In this document: positions 12,486 to 23,819 of the stretch, piece by piece
Position numbering within the stretch: position 1 is the stretch's first letter
Layout of the letters: every line of letters starts with the position of its first letter
NCBI GenBank assembly: GCA_021292165.1
Contig: CM037877.1
Location: forward strand, 213,094,716-213,158,715
Direction of reading: 5' to 3'
From: Shinisaurus crocodilurus
Lineage: Eukaryota > Chordata > Lepidosauria > Squamata > Shinisauridae
DNA: 64,000 nucleotides
Notes under the pieces: generated by a model
Database searches by the model: none
Told to the model about the DNA's origin: nothing
Seen by the model: only the letters and a program-made list of their open reading frames with translations
Position numbers and translations under genes: made by a program

Positions 12486-12660
12486 ATTATTAATATTATT
12501 TTATTTATTTTTATTTATTATATTTATACCCCGCCTTTTTTCCTGCAAGGAACCCAAGGCAGTTTACATAATCCTCCTCCTCTCCATTTCATCCTCACAA
12601 CAACCCTGTTACGTTAGGCTGAGAGCCTCTCATAGCCCGACCACCTCTTGGCCAATCATG
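12486..12660 (-). repeat. Interspersed repeat with (ATTT)n-side tail, copy 1
   Basis: A run of TTATT repeats is followed by TATACCCCGCCTTTTTTCC, GCAAGGAACCCAAGG, ATAATCCTCCTCCTC and CATCCTCACAACAACCCTG. Copies with the same blocks lie at 18183, 19745 and 27996. In reverse orientation it ends in an AATA-type tail, so it is probably a SINE or LINE 3' end on the minus strand. I cannot name the family. Confidence 0.6.
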
Positions 12661-12686
12661 AATGATTGATTCATCTGGGCTAGGTA

Positions 12687-12768
12687 TAGATTCATAGATC
12701 ATAGAGTTGGAAGGGACCTACAAGGCCATCGAGTCCAACCCCCTGCTCAATGCAGGAAACTAGACGAG
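12687..12768 (-). mobile_element. CR1 3'-end fragment
   Basis: GATTCATAGATCATAGAGTT, AAGGGACCTACAAGGCCATC and GAGTCCAACCCCCTGCTCAA match the CR1 3' terminus seen at 3553 and 45026. Only about 80 bases are present, a typical severe 5' truncation. Confidence 0.8.
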
Positions 12769-12830
12769 GGGTCTCCCATCCAGGTAATAACCAGGCCTGA
12801 CCCTGCTTAGCTTTCCACACTCAGACAAGC
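12769..12830 (-). repeat. 5S rRNA-like SINE head fragment
   Basis: Read on the minus strand this contains AAGCTAAGCAGGGTC, GCCTGGTTATTACCTGGATG and GGAGACC, the internal region of 5S rRNA. It abuts the CR1 fragment. It is too short and too diverged to be a 5S gene. Confidence 0.65.
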
Positions 12831-13573
12831 TGAGCCAGCGTGAGCCACAGGCCTGTATGGGGGACGACTGATTCTTAGGTGTCAGAAGGGTGGCTTCCTG
12901 ACCATACCTAGAGTGCTTGGTGGACATTTGCATACTAATGCGTGGAGAAACTATGTACATTTACAGGAGACATTTACAGGAGATTCTCAGCCTCTGGCTG
13001 AGGCTGAACTTATTTACATTTGCTTTGTTAGGGAGAACATAGTCCCAGCCAAAAGCTTTTCTTCACATCGCCCCCTTTGGGAAGATAAATTCTGGGGTTT
13101 TAAATCCCTTGCATTTCATCTACTTTTACCCTGAAGAAAAGCTTGGGACAACTTGCCCGCCAACACATTTTCCTTGCCCTGAATGTGCACAACAGAAAAA
13201 TCAAAATCTTGCAGGGCTAGGCTCTTCTGCCCTATAGGGCAAGGACAGAATGGGATGACTATCCCCTGTCAGAATCGAGTGCTGAATCAGGGAGGTTCTA
13301 CTTGGGCAGTTGGAAAACATAGCCCTGAAATTTTCTAACTTTCCAGATTTGGCTCACTGGGCATCCCAACCAAGCCAGATATCATTTGTTTAGAAGTTGC
13401 ATTTCAGTTCAAAAGCATTTAAACTTTTCTGCACACCAGTGCTCAGCACCAGTGGCTTTTGGGGGCCCAAGCAGTGCTCTCTAAGTCTTGGTCTGGCCAC
13501 TTTGAGAAATATTAGGAACAGGTATTAATTATTAAACATATATCTGACACAAAGTCCTGCCAGTAGTCTAGGC

Positions 13574-13708
13574 CCACGTTCTCCAACCTTGGGTCCCCAG
13601 ATATTTTTGGCCTACAACTCCCAGCATGCCCCAGCCAGCATAGCTGGTTGGGGCATGCTGGGAGTTGTAGGCCAAAAACATCTGGGGACCCAAGGTTGGA
13701 GAACACTG
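13574..13708. mobile_element. Palindromic hAT-type MITE
   Basis: This 135-base near-perfect palindrome has arms TTCTCCAACCTTGGGTCCCC / GGGGACCCAAGGTTGGAGAA and a centre GCCAGCATAGCTGGTTGG. The flanking octamer GTCTAGGC is repeated exactly (13566-13573 and 13709-13716). The left terminal CAG has mutated to CCA. Confidence 0.85.
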
Positions 13709-14409
13709 GTCTAGGCTACCTGCCTGTCTGCTGTTATGTAGTCCCTGCGGGGGGGTCTAGGGTGACTTCTCACTTTGTCTAGGCTACCTGCCTGCCTGTC
13801 TGCTGGTCCAGAGTCCCCGCTGGGGGCTTGGGTGAATGGGTAGAAGAAGGGGAATGCCTGCCCCAAATTTGTCTGTGCCCCACCTCATTTTCTTTATGGT
13901 GCTTGTCAGCTTTCCTGCATCCTTGCTGGTCGTGGCATGCTGTGCCCCTGTTGCTGCTAACCTGACTGCCGGTCATAGGGATGTGTGTTCTCCAGGTGGC
14001 TGGGGAAATTTGCATGCCAAAAGAAAGGATTAGTGCAGCAGCTTAGTATAGTGGTTGACAGAGAGAATCCAAAAAAGTTCCCTGTGAAAGATCTGTTTTG
14101 TGGGAGAGGGCTGCAGGGGAACCACAAGACCCATGTGTCTGACATTTGTGGGGCATAAGCAGCTCGAGGACATGTGCAATCTCACCCGGTTTCATGTTTC
14201 TATCTTTTAAAATGAAGAAGTAAAAGACGTTTTCCCCCCAATGCAAGTCTATGGAAAAAACTAGACGGAATCAATTCTATTACTGTAATCGATTCTGCGT
14301 AATCGTAATCGGATCGGGATAGATACAGATCAGACGGAATCATAATCGGGTGCGATCCCAATTACACAGATCGGAATTGGAATCAGATCGGAGGGGCCAT
14401 GCACAGCCG

Positions 14410-17406
14410 TACTTTCTTTTTCTTATTTTTTTAAAAAACAAAGAACAGCAACACTGTGATTGAACAATAATGCCAGAATTATTATTTGACCTGAGATAAA
14501 AGAAGTCATTAAGAGGCTTGTAGCACCAACAGTGTCTCTTGAGTCCTTAAGAATTGTCACTAAGTCTTTTGAAAACTCCAAAGTAAATATTAGTATTCCC
14601 TTATGTGCAAAATATCCCTTTTATTAAATATCCCTTTTATTACTTGTTTAAGGCATGGCTAGCTGGAGAATGCTGGAAGTTGTAGGACTTTTTTCCTGTT
14701 TAAACATGCATAGGATTGTGCCTCTACTGTTGGTTCCCATTTCACACCTAAGCCTCTTATGCCAGGTGGTTTTAAAGTGTCCTAACAGAATTGCTGGCAG
14801 CGGAAAAGGGTCAGCTTGTGGCACTCTGAGTTATAGTGGCAGAGAGTTCCTTAGGCCCTGAAATATAAGCATTTGCTATAAATAAGAAACAATGAAGTAG
14901 CAGTTCCCCCATAGGTGGTGGCAGTGCTGGGGAGAGGAAAATCCTCCATAAATACTTCAAATGCATTAGCAGCCATTAAGTTCAGACGGCCATACCCAAA
15001 AAGGTGTGCACAGAAACATTTTTTGCACCTTGTACATTTTAGTACCCAACACCCTTTTTATGCATCAGTTGTTTGGGTTGTGGTCTGTACTGATGTTTTG
15101 GTAGTTTTAATGGAAATGGTTTTTAGCTACATTATATTTTATATGTTTTAATAATTTGGGGGTAAGTTGCCTTGGGTCTTTTTTTAAAGAGAAAGGTGAC
15201 TAAGAAATACAATAAATAAACAATAAAGTGGAAACAATCCCACTGTAAAGACATTCCAAGGAGAAGCCAGTCACCTCCCACCAGTCCCCACCTTTTCGTG
15301 TCAGTCAAGCCAAAGACAATTGGTTTTGTCTGTGTCTGGGAAGCCCCCACCTGGGACCATCCTCCTCCTTTTATAAGGTCCTCCTCGCTCACGTCTGGAA
15401 ATGCCTGTACACTCCAGCCCTTTTCTCTTGCTTTTGCTGTTCTGGACATATCAATAGCTCTTCCCTCTCTTGAACAGCCTTCCCCTATTGTGCAAGTTCC
15501 TTGGGCCTGCCCCTCGAGCCCTTCTTTCCCACTTCTCTTTATGGTTTAACCCTTCATTCATTGCCCCTTTTTGGATCACAGACAGAGAAACAATTAGAAG
15601 GGTCCTCGAGCCCTTCTTTCCCGCTTCTCTTTATGGTTTAATCCTTCTTTCCCCGAGGCCCCTGAATGGAAGGGGAGTGAGTGAGCGAGCGAGCAAGCGG
15701 GGAGGGGGCATGGCACCTCCGGGGAAAATCGGGAGTCAGCGGGACAGAGAGAGAAGCCGGGATGGCTACAGTTTTCCTGGGACTGTCCTGGCAAAATCGG
15801 GGCACTTGGAGAGTATGTTAACTTACATAGTGGGCTATGTAAATGTCAAGTGAACAGAAAATTTAGTACGAACACCAGGAATTAAATGACTCGCATATCT
15901 TTTGTTTCATAAGAAAAAAGGATGTTAAGGATAAGTGAACAAGGAGATACCAAAAGGTGTAAAACAAACAACACAGTTTATGCTATAACTAAGAAGTTAA
16001 AATCTAGCATGGAGCTAGTCTCAAAAATGCAGTTTTAATCTTATATCACAACAATACCAATATGAAAAAACAGGTTTCGAAACAGAGTAAGAGCACGTTA
16101 TAATGCAACCATAGTCAGGCATTTAGAGAAAGTGGTACTGACAACAATATGCATAACTCTCTTGTAGAAGTCAATGAGATTGAGTCCTTAACTTTGTAAA
16201 ATATTTACTGCATAGTAGACCTCGGGTGCAATCCTATGGCCAGTAAACGCTGTCTGGCCAGCCATAGGAAAAGTTGGAGTCCCAGCTCCGACCTCGGAAA
16301 AGCCCTCCTAGGTCAGAGCTGGGACTCTGACTTTGGAGCACCCTCCCTCTGCCCTCGCAGACATCGTGGCTCTTTCTGCACCGACTGCCACTCTGAAGAT
16401 GGAAGACCAACTTCGGAGCCGATGCTGGGAGGGGCGGGAAGGGGAGGATCGAGGCTCCACCGGGATATGAGGAATCCCTGAGGTGCCTCAGCCCCTCCTC
16501 CTTGCGAGCAGGGTAAATCCGTCTAAGTGTTTTGGAGGGTGAGGGAAGCGCGGACGCAATCCTTGCCTCTGCGCTCCTCCTGCCATCCATTGGATGCCTG
16601 TAATCTGTTTTTGGAGGGTTATGGGCAGCCATATTGGACGGTGTTGTTCCTTTCATCAGCTTATAAAAATGCTTGATAAGCATGCAAGAAAGCTTTTTGA
16701 ATGGTAGGTTCACAATACACCTTGAGAGAGAGATGCATAGCACCTAAAAATCATACTTTAGAACAGTCGCAGCTTTCTGTTTTTCCTAGAACTAAAATAA
16801 TGTAAAAAATTATCATAATTATGGTTAGCTGTCCTTTCTTTTTCAAATACAAGAAAAACCAAATTTGCTAAGCACTTGTGAGTCACTGGAAGTCTCTGTG
16901 GCTGATTGATCCTAGTTAGAACCAAAAATGTTGACTCACAGGTGGCTGTGCTGGAGGCAAAAGTCTTTGCAGTGGCCAGACATTGATATGTATCTGCAAG
17001 TAGAGGATTGTGCCTCTACTGTTGGTTCCCTACAGTTGGTTCTCTACAGTGCCACAAGCTGCAAAGGCCACTCTTTGCCAGAAGATTTCTTGAAACACAT
17101 TTGGGTTGCTCTGTTTTTCGAAGACATTTTTGGCCACAGAAAACTGTTCTTTTGTCAGACCTGTGATTCTTAGGGAGCTAAGTGGATTAGCTTAGGGAGC
17201 TAAGTCCCTGTCGAAAAACCACTTTTTAGCCCTGTCTAAATCCCTCTTGTAAAAGGGAGCCTTACTTTTGACAGCTGTCAAAAGTAAAAACTCCCATAAA
17301 TGGGGTGGCTGCACTTTTCCACTTTGCAAAGCACCTAGAGTCTCGGGGGGGGGGGGGGACTGGAAAAGTGAGAGGACCTGAAGACAGACAAGTTGGCCAA
17401 TTGAGA
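14410..17406. other. Gene-free stretch before the CCP array
   Basis: The segment at 15100-15220 resembles a plus-strand LINE tail (GCCTTGGGTC..AATACAATAAATAAA). Around 16215-16620 there is a GC-richer block starting TGCAATCCTATGGCC, an end motif shared with the element at 18857. A long G run lies near 17346. No CCP exon or signal-peptide exon is visible. Confidence 0.5.
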
Positions 17407-18180
17407 TGAGTACGGTATCTTTGCCACACTTCTACTTTTGCCAACAACAGAATCTCTCACGAAGTATGGATTGAAATGTGCAACAATCCAACACTCTCAA
17501 AAATTTTCAGCAGTTTAGTTTCTAATTCATAGAAACTTGCACAGAGAAGATGAAAATGCTGCTCATGTGCTCTCAAATGAGTAACTTCTCTTAATTAGTT
17601 GATGAGAGCGCTCATTAAGGATTCTCTTTCAGTATCTTGCCTGTGGATTGAAATGGATCCAGGTGCTTCAGAAAGTTGGGAAATAACACAGATTGCTGGG
17701 GGGGGGGGTTGTTGTAGAATTTTGGGAGGTTAGAGTGGGAGGGATGATCATCCTGAGCATCACCCCTCCCAGTAGCATGCCAAGACTGTAGCCAAAACAG
17801 TACTGCAGAGAACAAGACAGGATACTTGGGGGAAGCGTGAGATTTGCAGAATTAGGGGGGGGGAACCTTTTAAAGTAAGCTTTTAAAGTAAAGTAAGGGG
17901 GATAAACGTAGTGAGGACTGGGCATGCTCAGTAGTTACAGAAGTTTGACTGTCAGTTTGAAGAGAAATAGGAAAACCACGTGTGCACATGTCAGCGCAAG
18001 AGTAAATTAAATGGCCGCTGGAGGACGACATGACTGTCTCTCACCCTCCTATTAGGAGGTGAGAATATATTGCAACATCTTGTTGTCGTCTCCACTGGTC
18101 CCCTCAAATGCAGAGCTTTCCAAGATATTTTGAGCTCTTTACCACTGTCAGCCTTAGTATTTTTGTTGTTGGAATTCAGT
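17407..18180 (+). pseudogene. Remnant of an array repeat: intron after a lost D exon
   Basis: From 17407 the sequence (ATCTTTGCCACACTTCTAC, CAACAGAATCTCTCACGAAG, AGAAGATGAAAATGCTGCTC) is homologous to the first bases of intron after exons D1, D2 and D3. The exon that should precede it is absent: 17280-17406 has no CysGlyArgPro or Cys-Ile-Pro-Gly-Tyr coding. The donor position reads GATGAGTA, not GTGAGTA. So repeat I of the array has lost its first CCP domain by deletion or decay, while the rest of its intron survives. Confidence 0.75.
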
Positions 18181-18182
18181 AT

Positions 18183-18420
18183 TTCATTTATTTATTATAT
18201 TTATATCCGCCTTTTATCCTCTTGCAAGGAACCCAAGGTGGCTTACATAATCCTCCTCCTCTCCATTTTATCCTCACAACAACCCTGTGAGGTAGGTTAG
18301 GCTGAGATTTGATGACTGGCCCAAAGTCACCTAGTGAGCTTCAGGGAGAGTGGGGACTAGAAACCAGGATCTCCCGAGTCCCAGTCCAACACTCTAACCA
18401 CTACACGACACTGGCTCTCC
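18183..18420 (-). repeat. Interspersed repeat with (ATTT)n-side tail, copy 2
   Basis: It has the same blocks as the copy at 12486 (GCAAGGAACCCAAGG, ATAATCCTCCTCCTC, CTCACAACAACCCTGTGAGG) plus a longer end: GACTGGCCCAAAGTCACC..TCTAACCACTACACG. Its right half is also present at 27996-28130 in the paralogous intron, so this insertion predates the array duplication. Confidence 0.65.
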
Positions 18421-18856
18421 ATAGCTCAGCTGTGCACTTAAACAGGAAAGCATTTCCTTGTGCTTTAACTGTCCCTGATGAATGTTAAGCCTGTTGGGTA
18501 CCTGCCAGTTGTAGGAGTACATGGAATTGTAAGCAGCTGTTCTCTATTCAGTCCTTTGACCATCCATTCACACACACACCCCAAGCCACCTTCCATTAGG
18601 GCTGTATTTATCCAAAGCTAAGTAGTATGCTCCTTTAAAAAAAAAAAAGTTTTTGCTGTTGAAAGTCAAAGGAGTGTTGAAAAGGTTCTCGCAATGCCAG
18701 TATGGTGTTGCAGATGGCGGGTTGTTTTGAATAACTGCACTCAATAAGAGCAGCTGCACTCAGCCAAAGGTAGTTTATCTACCACAGCACTGCATACCTT
18801 CCTTTGACATTGGGTTGATCCCTTTCTCAGATATGTCATATCTGAATCACGTGCAG

Positions 18857-19270
18857 GCTAAGGGCACCATCCAATGCCCTCCGCCATGGGTGCACATAAG
18901 CCTCCGAACATGGAGGCGTGCGTGCATGCAATGCAAGGCATGAGGCACAACCGCCACCCCATGCCTTGTATTTCATCTAGATGGCCATTTTTCAGCCGTC
19001 TAGATGAAGCGTGGGGGAGGGAAGGAGGCTGGGGTGTCATTTGGATATGGCATAAGCCGTGGGCCCCAGCCACCTCCCCTTTAGCCCCTTCTGTGGTCGT
19101 TTTCCAACCCCAGAGATGCAGCCAGTGCGGTTCTTTCTGTGCCAGCTGCGAGGGGGGCGGGGCTCCACATTCGGAGTCCCAGCTCCACAGTCAAGGACCT
19201 TGGAACTGGGACTCCGAATAATGCTATAGCCCCCCAGACAAAGTTAGGAGGCCATAGGATTGTGCCTTAT
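18857..19270. mobile_element. MITE-like element with AAGG-CACMATCC ends
   Basis: The left end GCTAAGGGCACCATCCAATG and the right end GGCCATAGGATTGTGCCTTA are imperfect inverted copies. The interior has an inverted CATCTAGATGG / CCGTCTAGATG pair. It lies just before the acceptor of exon A1'. Family not identified. Confidence 0.5.
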
Positions 19271-19387
19271 TCTGTTAGAATTGTCAAGTCACTCATCTGA
19301 CCTGAAATACTTTTTCTAGGTGTCTGTACGCATTGTTTTAAGCATCATGACAGTGTGTGGTAATACTGGTTCTAATTTTTCTTTTAG

Positions 19388-19484
19388 GAAGGCAATGCCG
19401 TGTTCCACATATAGAGAATGGCAGAATAGAATCCACAGGTGACCTCCAGCTTGGTGCTGAAATAACCTTTCTCTGTGAACACGG
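19388..19484 (+). CDS. CCP exon A1' (first half of split domain, repeat I)
   Basis: The exon encodes the N-terminal half of a sushi domain: Cys-Arg-Val-Pro, IENGRI, GAEITFLCEHG. The acceptor is TTTTTCTTTTAG and the donor GTGAGT. The exon starts with the last two bases of a codon and ends after two bases of a Gly codon (GG|G), which is the known split position of the second CCP domain in CR1, CD46 and C4BP. Its partner is A1'' at 21146. Upstream, the D exon expected to feed it is lost, so how this exon is joined to the 5' part of the gene is unknown. The intron to A1'' (1.66 kb) holds a repeat at 19745 and an AACCC-rich repeat at 20460-21010. Confidence 0.85.
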
Positions 19485-19744
19485 GTGAGTAATATGCCAG
19501 TTGTCATAACAGCTTGGCTTCGAAAAGATCCTGGGAGGGGTTTCATATAGGCATGCATTCCTCCCTCCCAATCCCGTTTCCTTTTGTGTCATGTCTTTTA
19601 GATTGTAAGCCTGAGGGCAGGGACTGTCTTATTATTAATCTTTGTAAGCCACTCTGGGAGCCTTTTCTGGCTGAAGAGTGGGGTATTAATGCAATAAATA
19701 AATAAATGTATTGAGAGTTAATGTTAAAAATCTGAGCCATTAAC

Positions 19745-20010
19745 TGTTCATTTATTACATTTATTTATTTATCTATTTATTTATTCATTGTATTTATACC
19801 CCACCTTTTTTCCTGGAAGGAACCCAAGGTGGCTTACATAATCCTCCTCCTCCTTTCCATTTTATCCTCACAACAACCCTGTGAGGTAGGTTAGGCTGAG
19901 AGTCAGTGACTGGCCCAAAGTCACCCAGTGAGTTTCATGGCCGAGTGGGGACTAGAACCCAGATCTCCAGAGTCCCAGTCCAACACTTTCACCACTACGC
20001 CACACATTTA
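19745..20010 (-). repeat. Interspersed repeat with (ATTT)n-side tail, copy 3
   Basis: TTATTTATTTAT runs lead into TATACCCCACCTTTTTTCC, GGAAGGAACCCAAGGTGG, CTCACAACAACCCTGTGAGG, GACTGGCCCAAAGTCACCCA and CCAACACTTTCACCACTACG. It is the fullest copy of this family in the window. It is absent from the equivalent introns at 31130 and 48220, so it was inserted after the duplication of repeat I. Confidence 0.65.
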
Positions 20011-21042
20011 TATCCCACTTTTAAGGATAAAAATCCTTGCAAGGAAAGTTTCAAGTAATACCAAACTGCATTAATAAAATTACAATAAGGCAATATCAAA
20101 ACATAACTCATCGGAATCCCTTCCATAGGGTGGTTGGTGTCAGCTGGCCCTGTTTGTGGTGCCCTGCCTGTGGAATACTCTCCACAGAGAGCCTCTCCTG
20201 GTGATCTCTGCTGTTTCTTGCACCAGGCAAACACCTTTTTATCCAGTCCTCTATAAATATTGCTTGGACTACTTTGAATCTGACTGCTGACATACTCCTG
20301 TGTTGTATTTTGCGGATTTTGAATGGTTGGTTTTATTACTTCATGTTTCTGTAAGTGGTCCTGAAAGTGGTAACACTGTAGGATGGGCTATAAGTAATCT
20401 AAATGAAATAAACTTACTGGCTAAAAATATCCTCTATTTGCACACTCATTGACTGGGTTTGCTTTGCACAGCAACCCATCGTGGGTTGAGACCCAGAATG
20501 GGTTGTCATGTCATGGGAACTGGACCAATTTCTCTGGTGTGGCTTATGCATGGGCAACAAGCCACCCCAGCAACCTATGGCTTCTTCTAGGGGTTGTTCT
20601 ACCCATGATGGGTTGTCATGTTGGCTAGAAATATACTTTAAAAGGCTGGACACCCATGGGCAGCCCTTCCAACATGCCGCTGGGGCACTTTGAAGGGACT
20701 GCTTGTAGCTGTCAGAACAGGGATTGGGAATGCTGGCTTGAAAGCTGACTGTCCCAATATGGGGGGGGGGGGAGTAAAAGCAAAAAAGTGTGACACAGCT
20801 ACTGTGGTGGGGAAGGGGGAGAAGACTCATTCCTCCCACGGTGTCCCCTGAGATATCTGCGGGAGGACCGATGGGGGTGGAGGGGGCCCCGGTGAGCCCA
20901 ATCATCTGTTGGGCTCGCCATGGGTTGCTTTGCACACTACCAACCCACCGTGGCTTATTGCCAGGGCAGGTTCGTGTGATGTGCAAATGCGCCCATTACG
21001 TCCCATCATGTACTAAAATGTAAGACTTCACTGTCCCTTTAG

Positions 21043-21082
21043 ATACCGATTAATAGGCATAAAGTCTGCTCATTGTGTGGTG
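21043..21082 (+). pseudogene. Fossil A''-type half exon
   Basis: After a good acceptor (CTGTCCCTTTAG) the sequence reads in the A'' frame as YRLIGIKSAHCVV, against YRLRGQNTARCVV in the live A1'' exon 103 bases downstream. It then breaks off at 21083 into intron sequence (AATTGGCGTGGCTGG) shared with the other repeats. The second half, with the Trp and last Cys, is gone and no donor follows. It is therefore a truncated extra copy of the A'' exon, found only in repeat I. Confidence 0.7.
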
Positions 21083-21145
21083 AATTGGCGTGGCTGGCTG
21101 CACATGGAATGAAACCAGCGGTGTAACATTTCTCTTTCTCTTTAG

Positions 21146-21231
21146 GTACAGATTAAGAGGCCAAAATACAGCTCGTTGTGTTGTGTCGGGCAGCACAGTT
21201 GATTGGAATAGGGAACCTCCATATTGCCAAA
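21146..21231 (+). CDS. CCP exon A1'' (second half of split domain, repeat I)
   Basis: The exon completes domain A1: YRLRGQNTARC, VVSGSTVDWNREPPYC. It supplies the third and fourth Cys and the conserved Trp. The acceptor is TTTCTCTTTAG, the donor GTAAGA. Its first base completes the Gly codon left by A1'. The joined A1 domain has 61 residues and four Cys. The YRLIG..CVVSG..V.W motif is close to the second domain of CR1-type repeats. The intron to B1 (1.4 kb) contains the GT/CA palindrome and a minus-strand SINE. Confidence 0.9.
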
Positions 21232-21602
21232 GTAAGATGACATGTTTCCTTTAAGCTTGTTATCGTTTCTCTCAGTGCATTTCAGTAGAACTACACAAAC
21301 TGCTGTCCCAGCCAATGTATGAAGCCCAGTGTCGTTTTTTTTTATCGAGTTCGATATATTTGTCATAACAGTTGTTGCCTGTACCTGGATTTGTCCAACC
21401 TACACTAGTATTTAATCCTTGTGCATCCCCCCCCCCCCAGAATATAGAGCCAGAGTGAGCAACGCATGGGCCATATGTGCCACTGTCACTGCCACACACC
21501 AATATAAAGTTGAACATAGCAATGCAGAGTGCCAAAAAGGTCAAATTTAGCTCATTTGTTTTTGCCCCTCATAACTGTGGCAGCTGAAAATGTGTTGCTC
21601 AG

Positions 21603-21607
<5 letters not shown>

Positions 21608-21637
<30 letters not shown>

Positions 21638-21668
21638 CACGTGTACACACACACACACACACACACAC
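21608..21668. repeat. Self-complementary (GT)n-(CA)n microsatellite
   Basis: About fifteen GT units are followed by a short CACGTGTA centre and about a dozen CA units, so the whole 61-base tract is an inverted repeat of alternating purine and pyrimidine. It is absent from the equivalent position in repeat II (near 34440). Confidence 0.9.
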
Positions 21669-21671
21669 ATT

Positions 21672-21905
21672 GCCGAGATGCTACCTACCAGAACCACATG
21701 AAACTGGCTTATACTGAAGTAGACTATTGGCTCATATAGCCTAGGATTGTCAGCTCAGCTCTGGCTTGAAGCAGCAATTCAAGGTCTCGGTCTTTCCCAA
21801 TCTTGCTACCTGACATTCTTTTGACTGGAAGATGTCAAGGATTGAACCTAAATGCATGTGCTCTACCACTGAGCTATATACAGAGCCTCTCCACGATACT
21901 CTGGG
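21672..21905 (-). repeat. tRNA-like SINE, minus strand
   Basis: On the minus strand it has an A-box-like TAGCTCAGTGGTAGAGCAC and a B-box-like GGTTCAATCC, then a body ending in CAGTATAAGCC-type sequence. The same SINE is found in the same intron of repeat II, there split by an L1 (34445-34567 and 40617-41105). It therefore predates the duplication of repeats I and II. Confidence 0.75.
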
Positions 21906-22620
21906 TAGCATATCCAGTATCTGTGCTGAGCCATGCACATGTTTAGTATGTTGGATTCTGTTTTGAAATGTACTCTTTTGATTGGGCTGTCTCAAAGAGA
22001 TCATACATGCACACACCTTTATGGGTGAAGAAACTAGAGTTTGAGTAAATTATATACAAAGTATACTGGCAAATACTAATATAAACTACCCATATGGACC
22101 TACCTGTCTTTTCTTGGAGAGAAATAACTTTTCTTAGCCTCTGGGACTTAAATGGTTAAACTGAGGTATTAACATATACACCTATGGCACATCTACAATG
22201 GACCTTCCACTGCCATTCTTTGTAGGCTCATGGTGCATCTTTTAGTTTCTTCTTTGAAGTCCCCTCCATCTGTCTCTCCTGTATGTATTTGCAGCCTATT
22301 CTCATTCTTTTAATTGAAAGAGATAGCAAGGAATGACCTGCTTGGGGATGTAAGCGCTGTATCAGAACCACACCAGGAAGAGGACAGGATCAGTTGGTTT
22401 AACTTTTAGCAACTGCCTATAATGGTATTAACAATTTCTCCAGGATTAAGAAGTGAATTATCTACTTCTGGCTGAAGGAGGTATCAGGAGGTACCTCAAT
22501 GTGTATTTACTTGATTGAAGAAGTCACTTGATGAATCAAATAGCTGAACATCTTTTCAATGATGAATTGCTTTTGCAATTGTAGCCAAACTTAACTGTTA
22601 TCCTTGATTCTCTTTCCCAG

Positions 22621-22818
22621 TAATCCCTTGTTTCCCCCCACCTAAAATTACCAATGGAGAACATTCTGGCATTGATGGAGATGAATATGTATTTGGCACT
22701 GCAGTAACATACAAGTGTGACGCTGGTTTCTCCCTTATCGGAAATGAAAGTATTTATTGTACAACCGCAGAAAATGGTGTGGATGGAGAGTGGAGTGGAC
22801 CTGCACCTGAATGTAAAG
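22621..22818 (+). CDS. CCP exon B1 (repeat I)
   Basis: This single-exon sushi domain of 66 residues reads PCFPPPKITNGEHSG, GTAVTYKCDAGFSLIG, SIYCTT, GEWSGPAPEC. Four Cys and the Trp are present. It is the type seen in domain 3 of C4BP and CR1 (PPxITNG.. and WSGPAPxC). The acceptor is CTTTCCCAG, the donor GTGATG, which is weaker than at its neighbours. Asn-Glu-Ser after the second Cys is a potential N-glycosylation site. Codons are uninterrupted. The 1.0-kb intron to C1 shows no recognisable element. Confidence 0.92.
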
Positions 22819-23819
22819 GTGATGGAAGTTCATGTTCAGCATCTTACCTGTAATACATTAAATTGCTTTCACTGTGCGTAACTGCTGGAACATAAAATTC
22901 TTGCTAGAATCAGTGAACTGTATAATTCACGAAGAACAACTGTGCTACTGTGCAACCTCCAAGGATTCGGTGGGATTTCCAGTGATTCAGTAGCAGTAGT
23001 GAAGGGGTGCGGAACCTTTTTCAGACTGAATGTGAAATTTCAATGTGGGAAAGGTCTTGGGAGCCGCATTCCATCTGTGGTTGTGTCCAAAGGTATTGTG
23101 GATGGGGCAAAATGTGATTATTACCAATTTGACACCTACTCAGAAGTAAGCTGATGACAAGAGCTCCATGGCCTGGGCTTCTCAATGTTTAGGATTATGG
23201 CTATTGTGCTCAGGCATAATAAAAAGAATTGATGTTTTGCTTCCTGTAATACAGCAAGGAAAATATTAAGTAATAATTGTTATCTTGCATACATTTGATT
23301 TTTCTTTTTTGGCTTAGCGCATTCTGAGAACTCCATGTGCAGTCCCAATACTAAAGCAAATCCTACATTGGGCTGCAATAATCATTAAAATACAAAATAA
23401 CCTCAATTTACCTGTATTGGCTTCAGTAAACAGTCTCAATAGTAATAACTTGCATATGTATGTTAGAAAAGCTGTTTTTAATAGCAATACTCAGTGTGTA
23501 AAAATAGCAATACTCAGTGTGTAAAAACTGTCAAACTACTTTGGTGAAATAACAAGTAGATGTCTGTTACAGTGTAGCATCAAAATCTGAGGCTCAAAAT
23601 TATTGAGATTATATCTTTTATTGGATCAAGAATTAGAATTCTGTACAAGAACTGGAATTAGTTCCATGTGTCTTTTTTGATCTTGGTCTGTGCAGGCATG
23701 GTTAATTATATTTCATCTTGGCCAAAGGTGGGTAGCTCTTGCTCATTTTCAAGTTTAAGGTCCCAGGTGCATATTTGGTGTACACACTTTCTTATTAAAT
23801 GCTGCTCTTTTCTGTTCAG

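Larger units (their letters stand above)
11645..14409. mobile_element. AATCGG-rich DNA element with inverted ends
   Basis: The left end GGGCTGTGCACG and the right end CATGCACAGCC are inverted copies. Both subterminal regions (11660-11780 and 14265-14400) are dense in short ATCGGAAT, GATCGG and TAATCG words, unlike the surrounding DNA. The interior of 2.5 kb holds other repeats (12486, 12687, 12769, 13574) and no recognisable transposase. The superfamily is not clear to me and I see no convincing target duplication. Confidence 0.5.
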
